Shown piece by piece: positions 1 to 8,216 of a stretch of 64,000 bases of DNA. Source of the stretch: RI-106 sp964496875. GTDB lineage: Bacteria; Cyanobacteriota; Vampirovibrionia; Obscuribacterales; Obscuribacteraceae. Under the pieces are notes generated by a model, which did no database searches, was not told where the DNA came from, and saw only the letters and a program-made list of their open reading frames with translations. Position numbers and translations under genes: made by a program. Numbering within the stretch: position 1 is the stretch's first letter; each line of letters starts with the position of its first letter. The stretch spans positions 1 through 64,000 of the forward strand of contig CAZCBH010000017.1 in NCBI GenBank assembly GCA_964496875.1, written 5' to 3'.

Positions 1-90
1 GGCGGTGATCGCGGCGGAGACCGTGGCGGCAGAGGTAAACCCCAGGGCAGACGCGGTAGCGAAGAAGGTGATGGGAGGCGTGGCCAATAA
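1..90 (+). CDS. C-terminal tail of an RGG-rich protein (partial)
   Basis: The first frame is open from the window edge to a TAA at 88-90 and reads as a Gly/Asp/Arg tail beginning GGDRGGDRGGRG. RGG/GDR tails of this kind are typical of DEAD-box RNA helicases and other RNA-binding proteins, but the catalytic part lies outside the window, so the identity is inference. The end overlaps the next gene, which is in another frame. A frameshift joining the two into one protein cannot be excluded. Confidence 0.4.
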   Translation, partial: GGDRGGDRGGRGKPQGRRGSEEGDGRRGQ

Positions 91-436
91 AAGAACACAG
101 GCCAGGCCACCAGTAGAGAAAGTCATAGAAAGAGCGGTAGATAGAATCGAACCGGTTGTAGAAAAAACGGAGCCCGTTGTAGAGACGGTTAAGCCCGGGC
201 CGGAAAAAGTCGAAGCCGAGCCGGTGAAACCGCAGAAGCCCCAGACTGGAGACAAGACCGGGGATCCAAATAAGGGTAAAGGTAAAGGCAAAGGTAGGGA
301 CAAAGCTGAAGGCGCCGATAACGATCGCCTGCGGGAGCTCGGTGAGAGCATAGATTGGAGCTCCGCGCCCGAGACCGACATGGCAAGGGCTCTGCGCGAA
401 GCGCTCACCGGAAAGAAAAAGTCAGAAGATAAATAG
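71..436 (+). CDS. Hypothetical Lys/Glu/Pro/Val-rich protein
   Basis: This 121-residue reading frame starts at ATG 71, preceded by a GAAGAAGG Shine-Dalgarno-like stretch, and overlaps the stop of the upstream RGG-tailed frame by 20 bp. A GTG at 5 in the same frame is an alternative start or simply reflects an upstream continuation. The middle is low complexity: EPVVE and KVE repeats, then a KGKGKGKG basic run. The last 35 residues look like a short folded or helical segment. No family is recognised. It may be a separate, translationally coupled protein or the frameshifted end of the upstream RNA-binding protein. Confidence 0.45.
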   Translation: MGGVANKRTQARPPVEKVIERAVDRIEPVVEKTEPVVETVKPGPEKVEAEPVKPQKPQTGDKTGDPNKGKGKGKGRDKAEGADNDRLRELGESIDWSSAPETDMARALREALTGKKKSEDK

Positions 437-594
437 GTCAGGCGAGTTTGCTCTGACAGGCAATAGAGTAATTTCCAGGAGGTGCCCAATTTGCTGGTTC
501 CCTGAGAGCTACACTTTGGTCACACTTGTTTCATACAATATCGAAACTTGATGAATCCCCCTGCGATTTCCGCCCCTTACTCAGGTTCTACAAC

Positions 595-777
595 ATGAAT
601 AACAGCTTCGAGTCCGGCTCCAATGGAGACAAGGCCGAAAATCCTGACGCGTTCGAGAACTTTAAGACGAACAGCAAGCTCTTTTCCGAATCCAACCTCG
701 GTACGAGCAACAAGGATTATTTCGATGCCATGAACAGCAAACCCAATACGGCAAACAAAAGTCTGCCCGGTTGCTGA
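595..777 (+). CDS. Small hypothetical Asn/Ser-rich protein
   Basis: A 60-residue polar protein rich in Asn, Ser and Lys, with no membrane segment or signal peptide. ATG 595 is chosen over the longer frame from 526 because the extra 23 residues are upstream-like in composition and the protein from MNNSFES is uniformly polar. It ends at 777, about 40 bases before a strong terminator, which supports a short transcribed unit. No family is recognised. The Shine-Dalgarno is weak, so the call is moderate. Confidence 0.45.
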   Translation: MNNSFESGSNGDKAENPDAFENFKTNSKLFSESNLGTSNKDYFDAMNSKPNTANKSLPGC

Positions 778-820
778 GTAAGCTGACTTAACCGCGCAGG
801 TTGCGCGGGATACAACTTAG

Positions 821-853
821 AAAAGCCCCCGAAAGATAATCCGGGGGCTTTTC
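821..853 (+). terminator. Rho-independent terminator
   Basis: AAAAGCCCCCG (821-831) pairs with CGGGGGCTTTT (842-852) around a short AT-rich loop and is followed by more T. It closes the small gene ending at 777. A second short hairpin, CCGCGC/GCGCGG, sits just before it at 792-808. Confidence 0.9.
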
Positions 854-874
854 ATTTGATTAAGAGCTGTTATG

Positions 875-922
875 TTGATAACTCAGTGGTCTAATACTTT
901 ATCTCATATCTGGGTATGAGAT
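875..922 (+). promoter_or_regulatory. Putative promoter with an 8-bp dyad
   Basis: TTGATA (875-880) and TTTATC (898-903) are 17 bases apart and could be -35/-10 elements. A perfect dyad, ATCTCATA (901-908) / TATGAGAT (915-922) with a 6-base spacer, overlaps the putative -10 and start region. It lies between the terminator at 821-853 and the TPR-kinase operon, where an operator or leader hairpin would be expected. The -10 is poor, so this is a proposal. Confidence 0.35.
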
Positions 923-989
923 GGAAGAAGCCAGTCGGCTTATCGGTCTCTAGCGGGAATTGGGCTTGCCCGAGGCATGGGGGCAGCAG

Positions 990-2366
990 TTGAGTAAGTC
1001 AAGCAAGCAGTGGGTTATCTATAAAGACTCTGCCCTTCAGGCGCTTGATGAAAAGCGCTTCGATAGCGCAGAATCGTCCCTGATCGCCGCTCTAGAAGAG
1101 TGTAGCGATTTCAAAGAGACTGACGCCCGCAATTTGTTGACTCTGGAGAAGCTTGCCGAACTTTATTGGTACATAGCCAATTTCGAGCAAGCCAGGATTT
1201 TTTGCGAACAGCTCGTCAGTCTCTACAAGCACAATCATTCTCTCAGTCGTGCCAATCTGCTTGCCTTTTCGATAGATCTGGCGATGATTTATCATGTCTC
1301 TCGCGATTTGGATAAAGCAGAAAAACATTACAAAGCCGCCCTCGATCTGACCGATAAGATGCTGGGTGCGCAGCACATGTGCTCGACCAAGGTTCGCAGT
1401 CTCTATGCCGACCTGCTTGTTTCCCGGGGTGACGTGGCGGGGGCGAAGGCCCTGGGGGCTAATCCCAAGGTTGTCACCCTGGCTGACTGGATCGGAAGCA
1501 ATGTCCTCAAGCTGCCGGTTTCGGCAGAGGAGTCTGTGCCGGTAGAGAGGCAGGTCGCCACCGGTACCAACAAGCAGGTCATGCTCCTGTCCGTGACCCA
1601 GCCGGAAGCCGAGGCGATTTATCAGAGCAATCTGGAGAGCGCTCAGAATGCCGAGAACAATGGGAGCTTCGCCTATGCCGACTGTCTTTATCAAATTAAC
1701 CTGAACATCCTCAAGAAGTTCGGAGTCGGAGGACAGATCCTGGCTAGAGCCTACGAGGCGGTCTCCAGGGTGAAGCAGAAGATGGGTATGGTGAAAGATG
1801 CCATCGAGTACTTTCAAGAGGCGCACAAGATAAAAGAGATGTCTCTGGGTGCCAATCACCCGGTAACCGCTCACTCTTTCGGCCAACTGGCAAACTTTTA
1901 CTATCAGCTCTCCGACTATGAAAACGCCGAACCTCTGGCTCGTAAGTGTGCCGATGTCTATGAAAAGGTCTTCGGCGAGATGCATCCGGAAGTTGCTTGC
2001 GCCATTCACAACCTGGCTACCCTCTATCATGTTCAGCGCAAATACGAGCATGCCGAGTCGGGCTACAAACGAGCCCTGGATATCAAGAACAAGGTGTTCG
2101 GTCCGGAGCATCCCGAGACCAAGCGTTTGATGAACTCTTATGCCGAACTGCTCTCTCAGACAGCCAAAAAGCCAGATACCGATAATGGTGGCAATATGGA
2201 TGTCGAGACCATGGGACGCATAACCGGTTCCTGGAAAGTCATGCAGGTTACCAAAGTACAGTCCCTTACCCAGGCTCTAGAGCAAAGTTGCGATATTTGC
2301 GGTGCTTCCCTGGGTGGTAAAGATATCTGCCCCTCTTGCGGATTCGATACCACTGCCGGTATTTGA
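990..2366 (+). CDS. TPR protein with C-terminal zinc-ribbon motif
   Basis: About 458 residues, probably cytoplasmic, since no signal peptide or membrane segment is visible. Two blocks of tetratricopeptide repeats can be seen. The second carries the kinesin-light-chain-like signature (GANHPVTAHS, YENAEPLARK, GEMHPEVACAIHNLA, YEHAESGYKRALDI). The C-terminus has Cys434-x2-Cys437-x9-Cys447-x2-Cys450, a zinc-ribbon-like pair of knuckles. The start must be TTG because a TAG lies in frame at 951. TTG 990 is preferred for the GGGGG upstream; TTG 960 and 966 are alternatives. The gene is three bases before a Ser/Thr kinase gene and probably heads that operon, so a scaffold role for the kinase complex is inferred. 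Confidence 0.8.
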   Translation: MSKSSKQWVIYKDSALQALDEKRFDSAESSLIAALEECSDFKETDARNLLTLEKLAELYWYIANFEQARIFCEQLVSLYKHNHSLSRANLLAFSIDLAMIYHVSRDLDKAEKHYKAALDLTDKMLGAQHMCSTKVRSLYADLLVSRGDVAGAKALGANPKVVTLADWIGSNVLKLPVSAEESVPVERQVATGTNKQVMLLSVTQPEAEAIYQSNLESAQNAENNGSFAYADCLYQINLNILKKFGVGGQILARAYEAVSRVKQKMGMVKDAIEYFQEAHKIKEMSLGANHPVTAHSFGQLANFYYQLSDYENAEPLARKCADVYEKVFGEMHPEVACAIHNLATLYHVQRKYEHAESGYKRALDIKNKVFGPEHPETKRLMNSYAELLSQTAKKPDTDNGGNMDVETMGRITGSWKVMQVTKVQSLTQALEQSCDICGASLGGKDICPSCGFDTTAGI

Positions 2367-2369
2367 TCT

Positions 2370-4598
2370 ATGAAAAAGCTGGTTCTGCGAAAGAAGTCGG
2401 TATCCAGGTCTATCCAGGTGTTGCTGTTTCTCTCGCCGTTCTTTTTCTTCTATCCGCTTCTATTGCTTTTGCAAATCGCTGTTACCGGCGGTGCCTATAT
2501 GAGCAATTTCATGGCGGACATGACCAGTGTTATTCAATCGGCGGTCTGGGTCTGTTTCTTGCCGCCGGTCTATTTTGCGGTCTTAGGGGGACACTATCTC
2601 AACAAGGTGGTGCTCGGAGAAGACGCTATTTATCTGGGTCCTTTCTCGGCAGAGAAAAGGCTTCTGGACACATTGGTCGAAGTCGGTGGAGAAGCGGGCT
2701 CTGTCCTGAACGATTATCGCGAAGGCATAGTGCTTCGCTTTGAAAACGGTGTCGAAGAGACTCTTTATCTAGATGACTATGACGAAAGGACCTTGCGGGA
2801 CTTTCTCAATAGTCTCAAGAATCTCCGACCCGATTGTATCTTTAGTTACGGAGATGTTCTTCCTCTGGAGTCCCGGGGGCTGATCAAGTTTATTTATGAA
2901 TCGAGCGACAGCAATAGCGTCATCGCAAGGCAAATAAAGAGCCATCTCGAGGATAGCTTCTTCCAACTCGTCAATCAGCAGAAGAAGACTTTCTTTTCAA
3001 TCTATCTGGCAGGCTGGATGGTGGTTGTGCTCGTTTTCACCGTCTTGACCGTGACCTGCGGTAAGTCGCTGACCGAATTGGAGCTGCGCGAGGATATCGC
3101 CAGACAGACCTTTGCCCAGGCTAAAGCGGCATATCCTGAGGCCTTTAAAGAAGGGGATCTTCAGTGGAGGGACAATCCCGAAGTCGAGAGCAAAGTGGTG
3201 GAGCGGCTTGTTCAGGACATAGGTTCGAAGCATTGGTATCAAAACCTCAGCCTTCTCTGGCTTGTACTGTATCGCGGTGCTGCCAGTTTCTTCTGCTCTG
3301 GGGCGGTGCTCTATCAACTGATTATTGTTTGGTCTATGAGCGCAATGGTTGCTTTCGTCTTTCTTCCTATCATCAGAAGGATGACTCCGAACTTTCTTTT
3401 TGTGGACGCGAAAAGTATCGGTCAGGGCATGTTCTTTATGCCTTTCGAAGAGGTCCAATTCGTCGAGCTTCTAGCCGATAGAGCCTATTCCGACCCGATG
3501 GACGGCTATCTTCGAATTCATGGAGCCGACAAAATATTGATTTTGCGTCTCGATAAAATTCCTCAAGTGAATGTGAGGATGAAGGTACTCCGGTTGATAG
3601 AACGCTATGCCGGCGAGGCCCATTTCAACGACGAATTTTTGAGAGCCACAACCGTATCTGCCGATCTCAACTTTACCGATCTCTGGCTTGTCCAGGCAGG
3701 GAAGGATGCTTTGATTGTAGAAGAAGAGGACTTTGGCTCCGGTCAATTGGAGAGCTCTCAATTCGAGCGACGCCGAGTCGGACGGGGACGCTATCAGATC
3801 GAATCGGTACTCGGTTATGGCGGTCAGGGCACCACTTATATCGCAAGCTCTCTAGAAGAAAACGAAACTGTGGTGGTGAAAGAGCTTGTTTTGCCGGGCA
3901 ACGCCGATGTGCGTATCTTACAGAATGCCAGAATTCGCTTCGAACATGCCAGCCAGTTGCTATCTTCTATCAAGCATTCGAACATCGTCTGTCATCGTGA
4001 ACATTTCATCGAAGACACCCGAGCTTATTTGGTAATGGAATATATTCCCGGCAAGACTCTACGTCAGGTTGTCGCTGAAGAAGGTCCTCTACCATCCAAA
4101 AGAGTCCGCCATATAGCGCGGCAGATACTCGAGATCCTCTCTTATCTTCATAGTCTACCTACACCGATAATTCATTGTGATCTGGCTCCGGACAATCTCA
4201 TCCTCACCGAAGCAGGCGATGTCAAACTGATAGATTTCGATGTGGCAAGAGTCGATGGTGATGGACGTATCGCACCGCAGGTAGTGGCGGCTCGTCCTGC
4301 CTATACGCCGCCGGAGCAGTTTCGAGGCAGGCCGGTAAAAGAGAGCGATATCTATGCCTTTGGTGCTATCCTGCACTTTTTGCTTATTGGAAACGATCCG
4401 GCGCCCCTGGAGGGCGATAGAGAGCGAGATGGCGAAGCCGTTATGCCCGAAGACTTAAAAGCGATTATCGAAGCTTGCAGTCAGTTTGAAGCATCCAAAC
4501 GACCGCCGGGGGCGGATATTGTTCTGGCATGGATTGAAGAGGACGAGGGCTGCACCCTCGATCTTTCCGAAGTCGAGAAAACCCCAAAAATCGCCTGA
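2370..4598 (+). CDS. Membrane-anchored Ser/Thr protein kinase, DFD variant
   Basis: A 742-residue protein with hydrophobic segments near residues 15-40, 52-75, 210-232 and 305-340. Two soluble segments following the membrane pairs resemble bacterial PH-like domains (inference). The C-terminal kinase domain starts near residue 473, with a GYGGQGTTY glycine loop, the VVVKE lysine near 504, HCDLAPDN (His602-Cys603-Asp604) and LIDFDVAR (Asp622). The HRD arginine is Cys and the DFG glycine is Asp, while the catalytic and metal-binding aspartates remain. An active but RD-independent kinase is therefore plausible. PPEQF replaces the APE motif. ATG 2370 is three bases after the TPR gene's stop, consistent with one transcript. 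Confidence 0.9.
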   Translation: MKKLVLRKKSVSRSIQVLLFLSPFFFFYPLLLLLQIAVTGGAYMSNFMADMTSVIQSAVWVCFLPPVYFAVLGGHYLNKVVLGEDAIYLGPFSAEKRLLDTLVEVGGEAGSVLNDYREGIVLRFENGVEETLYLDDYDERTLRDFLNSLKNLRPDCIFSYGDVLPLESRGLIKFIYESSDSNSVIARQIKSHLEDSFFQLVNQQKKTFFSIYLAGWMVVVLVFTVLTVTCGKSLTELELREDIARQTFAQAKAAYPEAFKEGDLQWRDNPEVESKVVERLVQDIGSKHWYQNLSLLWLVLYRGAASFFCSGAVLYQLIIVWSMSAMVAFVFLPIIRRMTPNFLFVDAKSIGQGMFFMPFEEVQFVELLADRAYSDPMDGYLRIHGADKILILRLDKIPQVNVRMKVLRLIERYAGEAHFNDEFLRATTVSADLNFTDLWLVQAGKDALIVEEEDFGSGQLESSQFERRRVGRGRYQIESVLGYGGQGTTYIASSLEENETVVVKELVLPGNADVRILQNARIRFEHASQLLSSIKHSNIVCHREHFIEDTRAYLVMEYIPGKTLRQVVAEEGPLPSKRVRHIARQILEILSYLHSLPTPIIHCDLAPDNLILTEAGDVKLIDFDVARVDGDGRIAPQVVAARPAYTPPEQFRGRPVKESDIYAFGAILHFLLIGNDPAPLEGDRERDGEAVMPEDLKAIIEACSQFEASKRPPGADIVLAWIEEDEGCTLDLSEVEKTPKIA

Positions 4599-4613
4599 GA
4601 AGAGGAGGCTGAT

Positions 4614-6020
4614 TTGACCAGGCTTTCGGCAAAGACCGCCGTCGTTACCTATAAGAGCGATAATGCCGAGAAAAATCGCTCGCTGGCTGTCTGGTCGATT
4701 GCCCTCTTTATGGTGGTTTTTCCCTTGCCGGTGGTCTATCCCCTGGTGATGGCAAAATCCGTTATCTCACCGATGGAGATTCTTTTCGTCTTACTCTCTA
4801 TCGCCTCGGCTTTCTGGTTGTTTCGCTGCCTCTCCAACTATACGAAAGCCAGGGATTCTCGCCTGATTTTTAATGAAGAGGGACTGGTCTTGCCCCGTAA
4901 GCAGGGCGATATCGCCGATGGTGCCAGGGGGCTTGGCTGGGGGCAAGTGGAGCGTATTTTTGTCGAGCCTCTGGGAAAGAGCGACGAGAAAATTGTATTC
5001 AAGCTCGCCAAAGGGGGCGAGACCATCGCTATAAAGACTTCGGCTCTGGGCGTGGAAGATCTAGACAAGCTGATCTCGGCCTGTGATCTTTGGGCTGACA
5101 AGGCCAGTCGCGATAAAAGTTTCGACAATATGGTCGATCGGGTGGTCCGCTGCAGAGTCGAAGCTGAGGAGACCAGCTTTACCGGCATATGGATGGAAGA
5201 GGCCGAGCGTCGCATCTCCACCACCCCATTCAAGCCGCTGGAGCCGGGGGTCAGGTTGCAAGACGGTCGCATCAAAATTATTCAACTGCTCACCGCCGGA
5301 GGCTGGTCGGCGATTTATCTATGCGAGTGGAAAGGCAAGACTCCAGCCATTTTGAAAGAGGCGGTGGTGCCGCCCTCCGCCAACGAGGGCTTGAAGGAAA
5401 AAGCAAGGGAACACTTCGAGCGAGAGGCTGTTTTGCTATCAGGGCTGGAGCATCAAAGAATCGCCCGAGTGATAGATTATTTTGTCGAGAATGCCAGGCA
5501 ATACATGCTTCTCGAGCGTATAAACGGCTCCACATTGCGAAATTATGTCCGGGATCGCGGTGCTGTTTCGGAGCGTCAGGCGCTTATCTGGGCTCGCGAA
5601 ATAGCCGAAATTGTCGCTTATCTGCACAGCCGCACCCCGCCGATTATCCATCGTGATCTGACCCCGGAAAATCTGGTGCTCGATATGCGCGGTTCTTTAG
5701 TTCTGGTGGATTTCGGTGCCGCCAATGAGTTTGTCGGCACGGTGACGGGTACTCTTGTGGGCAAGCCTTCTTATATCGCCCCGGAGCAGTTCTCCGGTAG
5801 GGCTTGCCTGGAGAGCGACCTCTATTCTTTGGGGGCGGTGCTTCACTTTATGCTCACCGCAAAAGAGCCTGAGCCCCTTTCGGTAAACAGTCCGCGCAGC
5901 CTCAATGCCCAGGTCTCTGAGGAGTTGGATACCCTTGTGCAAGAGCTCATGGCCATCGCTCCTTCAGAGCGAATATCGTCGGCGAAGGAGGTCGGGCAGA
6001 GGCTCTCGATCTTGGCTTAG
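4614..6020 (+). CDS. Membrane-anchored Ser/Thr protein kinase
   Basis: 468 residues. Two N-terminal membrane segments (about 24-45 and 50-72) are followed by a PH-like stretch (about 80-160) and a kinase domain from about residue 210. Visible motifs are the LLTAGGWSAIY glycine loop, ILKE lysine, HRDLTPEN (His346-Arg347-Asp348), VDFGAAN (Asp366) and APEQF. All catalytic residues are present, unlike the upstream kinase. The TTG start at 4614 is supported by AGGAGG at 4603-4608 with a 5-base spacer. The gene follows the first kinase by 15 bases. The domain order matches the second half of that kinase, so the two are probably paralogues from a tandem duplication. Confidence 0.9.
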   Translation: MTRLSAKTAVVTYKSDNAEKNRSLAVWSIALFMVVFPLPVVYPLVMAKSVISPMEILFVLLSIASAFWLFRCLSNYTKARDSRLIFNEEGLVLPRKQGDIADGARGLGWGQVERIFVEPLGKSDEKIVFKLAKGGETIAIKTSALGVEDLDKLISACDLWADKASRDKSFDNMVDRVVRCRVEAEETSFTGIWMEEAERRISTTPFKPLEPGVRLQDGRIKIIQLLTAGGWSAIYLCEWKGKTPAILKEAVVPPSANEGLKEKAREHFEREAVLLSGLEHQRIARVIDYFVENARQYMLLERINGSTLRNYVRDRGAVSERQALIWAREIAEIVAYLHSRTPPIIHRDLTPENLVLDMRGSLVLVDFGAANEFVGTVTGTLVGKPSYIAPEQFSGRACLESDLYSLGAVLHFMLTAKEPEPLSVNSPRSLNAQVSEELDTLVQELMAIAPSERISSAKEVGQRLSILA

Positions 6021-6109
6021 ATTTCAGGCAGCCGAGGAAAATCTGTTTTTTGAGGGTAAATATTTAAAAGGCCGACAGCCGCTTTTGATGAAGATAGAAA
6101 TCAAGACCT

Positions 6110-6835
6110 ATGAACAAGAAAAAGCGAGATGATGAATCTCAGGTCGTTTTTGACAATCAGTTCCATCGAAATCTGACCGGTGTGAGAAACTCGGCTGTGC
6201 AACAAAATCATCCCGATATAAACGCCATGGTGATGGAGCATCATCAAGCCGCCCGCGGTGCCCTGGCCCATAGTACGCTCTACTCTATGCCCAGCGCCGC
6301 CTCGCGTTCGGACGAACAGCGTCAGGACTTCGAGCGTTCGGTACAGTTCGACGATCAGGCACCTTCGGTTTTCAACTTTCGCTATGCCGCCAGGCAACTG
6401 GAGAAAGAGACAAAGCGTGCTCTCAAGTTTAATCGACCGCTTACCATAGCCATTGTCGGTTTTCACGAATTGCCGCTGGTCTACAGCAAATACGGCGTCC
6501 TTGCCCAGGAGCAGTCGATTCGCTATCTAGGAGAGTCTTTTGCCGGTTTTGTCGATCTCGATATCGACATCGTCGCTCGTTACGAGAGCTATCGATTTCT
6601 GCTTGTTCTGCCGGAGCATCCCCCGGACAAGGCGGTGAAGCGGTTTGAGGAGATGCGGCAACACTTTGCCACTGTGCCTGTGCAGTACCATCAATATAAG
6701 TTTATGCTGGAAGGCAGCTTCGGCATCGTTTCGGTTCCTCATCACGGTAAAGACTGGAAAGAGTTGCTGGCCAAAGCGGATCTGGCAGCCGATATGGTCA
6801 TCGAAGCCGGAGGCAACTCCCTGGGTTCCTGCTAA
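6110..6835 (+). CDS. Degenerate GGDEF-domain protein
   Basis: 241 residues, cytoplasmic. The first 85 are polar and unrecognised. Residues about 90-235 follow the GGDEF (diguanylate cyclase) layout: RQLEKETKRALKF helix, PLTIAIVGFHEL strand, RYLGESF helix, then ARYESYRFLLVLPEHP where the GGDEF loop should be, and a GSFGIVSVP strand. The GGDEF signature is replaced by ESYRF and the metal-binding aspartate strand reads GFHEL, so cyclase activity is very unlikely. A nucleotide-sensing or protein-interaction role is inferred. It sits 90 bases after the second kinase, on the same strand. Confidence 0.7.
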   Translation: MNKKKRDDESQVVFDNQFHRNLTGVRNSAVQQNHPDINAMVMEHHQAARGALAHSTLYSMPSAASRSDEQRQDFERSVQFDDQAPSVFNFRYAARQLEKETKRALKFNRPLTIAIVGFHELPLVYSKYGVLAQEQSIRYLGESFAGFVDLDIDIVARYESYRFLLVLPEHPPDKAVKRFEEMRQHFATVPVQYHQYKFMLEGSFGIVSVPHHGKDWKELLAKADLAADMVIEAGGNSLGSC

Positions 6836-6854
6836 AAAACGGTACATTTCTATT

Positions 6855-7103
6855 ATGGAAACCATGGCTCTATCTCCGGATTTGCTCTCACTTCTCATCG
6901 GTGTGCCGGTGGCTATTTTTGTGGTGGGCGGTTTTGTCGCTTTTCTCTTCTACAAATTCACGCGCTTTGTGGTCGGTACCCTGGTTAAGATAGGGCTCTC
7001 TTTTGTCGTCTTGCTCTCATCTTTCGGCTCCGGTTTTTATCTATATAAGAACCCATCTTTTTTGAAAGAGATCAAGAAGAGTGTCAGCGTTTTATTTCGT
7101 TGA
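6855..7103 (+). CDS. Small two-segment membrane protein
   Basis: 82 residues from ATG 6855 (METMALSP). Two hydrophobic helices cover about residues 8-32 and 38-62, followed by a basic tail (KNPSFLKEIKKS). No family is recognised. It lies 19 bases after the degenerate GGDEF gene and is probably the last gene of the TPR-kinase cluster. Its last 20 bases overlap the end of the convergent gene on the other strand. Confidence 0.6.
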   Translation: METMALSPDLLSLLIGVPVAIFVVGGFVAFLFYKFTRFVVGTLVKIGLSFVVLLSSFGSGFYLYKNPSFLKEIKKSVSVLFR

Positions 7104-8049
7104 GTTGAGGATAACTCTCCCGGGTCTCTCGCTCCAGTTCTTCCTGAAACTCTTCCACCGCTTTTGGGCCGGCTAAATCTACCAGACCTTCTCGAAAAAT
7201 ATATAGCTCTTGTTTCAGACTTTCCAGATCCCGCTTTTGTTTGCGCAGGGTATACTCCACGGTGAACTGGTCGGCGGCGCCAAGATGCTCCTGGGTTTGT
7301 AGCGCCATCGCTTTGAGCGCTCTTAGATCGTCTTCGGCGGCAAGCAGATGGTTATGGAATTTCTTGTACTGTCGATAGCGCAAAACCAGCTTGTCTGCGG
7401 TATCTCTCACCATCTGATAGAGAAGAATCTGCTCTACTTGAGTGACTCTCAGTTTCTCCAGGTCGCTTCTGTCTTTTTTATCGAAGACTGTGTTCAAAAG
7501 AGAGAGACCCAGGCTGGTGGCTGCTGAGCCGCCTATTCCCGGACTGAATGCTCTGATTGAACCTACCCCTCCATAGATTGCTGCGCTCAGGGTACGCATC
7601 ATAAGCGAGGTTATCTTGCCTGGATCGGAGGAAGGCATCAGCTTTTGCAGGACGAAGTTAATCTCGGGAGAATTGGCCAGGGTTGCCTGCCAGAGTGCCG
7701 AGAGCTGTTGCTTCTCTTTCTCTCTAACGTCGTCTTTGATTTTGGCGGTTTCGTCTGCACTTTCTATCAAGGGTAGTGGTACCAGATTCAGTGACTTTGC
7801 CTGGTCGGCGTTTCGCTCGTTTATCGTTTCAAGGCTTTGTTGCTTCGCTGTTTTTACATCGATAGGGGCGAGCAGGGGAGATCCCGCTTCCAGGGGAGAC
7901 TTCGGCTTGTACTGATTGGTTTCGATATGCATATTAATTGGTAGCTTCAGTTCGTTGCTATCGAGGGCGAAGGCTCGGGCCGGTTCTAGAAGAAGAAACA
8001 GAGCAGTCAGACGACAGATCCTTACAAGGGATGAAGAAGAAGAGGACAT
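7084..8049 (-). CDS. Secreted coiled-coil protein of unknown function
   Basis: 321 residues with an N-terminal signal peptide (ICRLTALFLLLEPARAFA). The middle has ALWQATLANSPEINFVLQKL and a glycine-rich segment (YGGVGSIRAF, PGIGGSAATS). The last 130 residues are long amphipathic helices rich in Arg, Lys, Glu and Gln, likely coiled coil. The helical part recalls the periplasmic barrels of TolC-like proteins, but no family can be named. It is probably periplasmic or outer-membrane associated. Transcription converges on the kinase cluster. Confidence 0.7.
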   Translation of the reverse strand: MSSSSSSLVRICRLTALFLLLEPARAFALDSNELKLPINMHIETNQYKPKSPLEAGSPLLAPIDVKTAKQQSLETINERNADQAKSLNLVPLPLIESADETAKIKDDVREKEKQQLSALWQATLANSPEINFVLQKLMPSSDPGKITSLMMRTLSAAIYGGVGSIRAFSPGIGGSAATSLGLSLLNTVFDKKDRSDLEKLRVTQVEQILLYQMVRDTADKLVLRYRQYKKFHNHLLAAEDDLRALKAMALQTQEHLGAADQFTVEYTLRKQKRDLESLKQELYIFREGLVDLAGPKAVEEFQEELERETRESYPQLNEIKR

Positions 8050-8216
8050 GGTAATTACCTTTGACGGGCCTATCCGGCTCGATCTGGGACGATGTTTATC
8101 TCTTCTAGAGTCACCTTGACATCGCGGGACGGCAGAGACTTTTGTCCGAGCAGGACGGCAAAGTTAAAGACTATAAGCCTTCTTGCATACGTAAGGATTC
8201 TGTTAGATGTGGCTTC

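Noticed and set aside
1092..2111. 339-codon open frame opposite the TPR-zinc-ribbon gene
   Set aside because: It lies wholly antisense to a gene with clear TPR and zinc-ribbon signatures; its translation shows no recognisable domain and looks like a complement of TPR codons.
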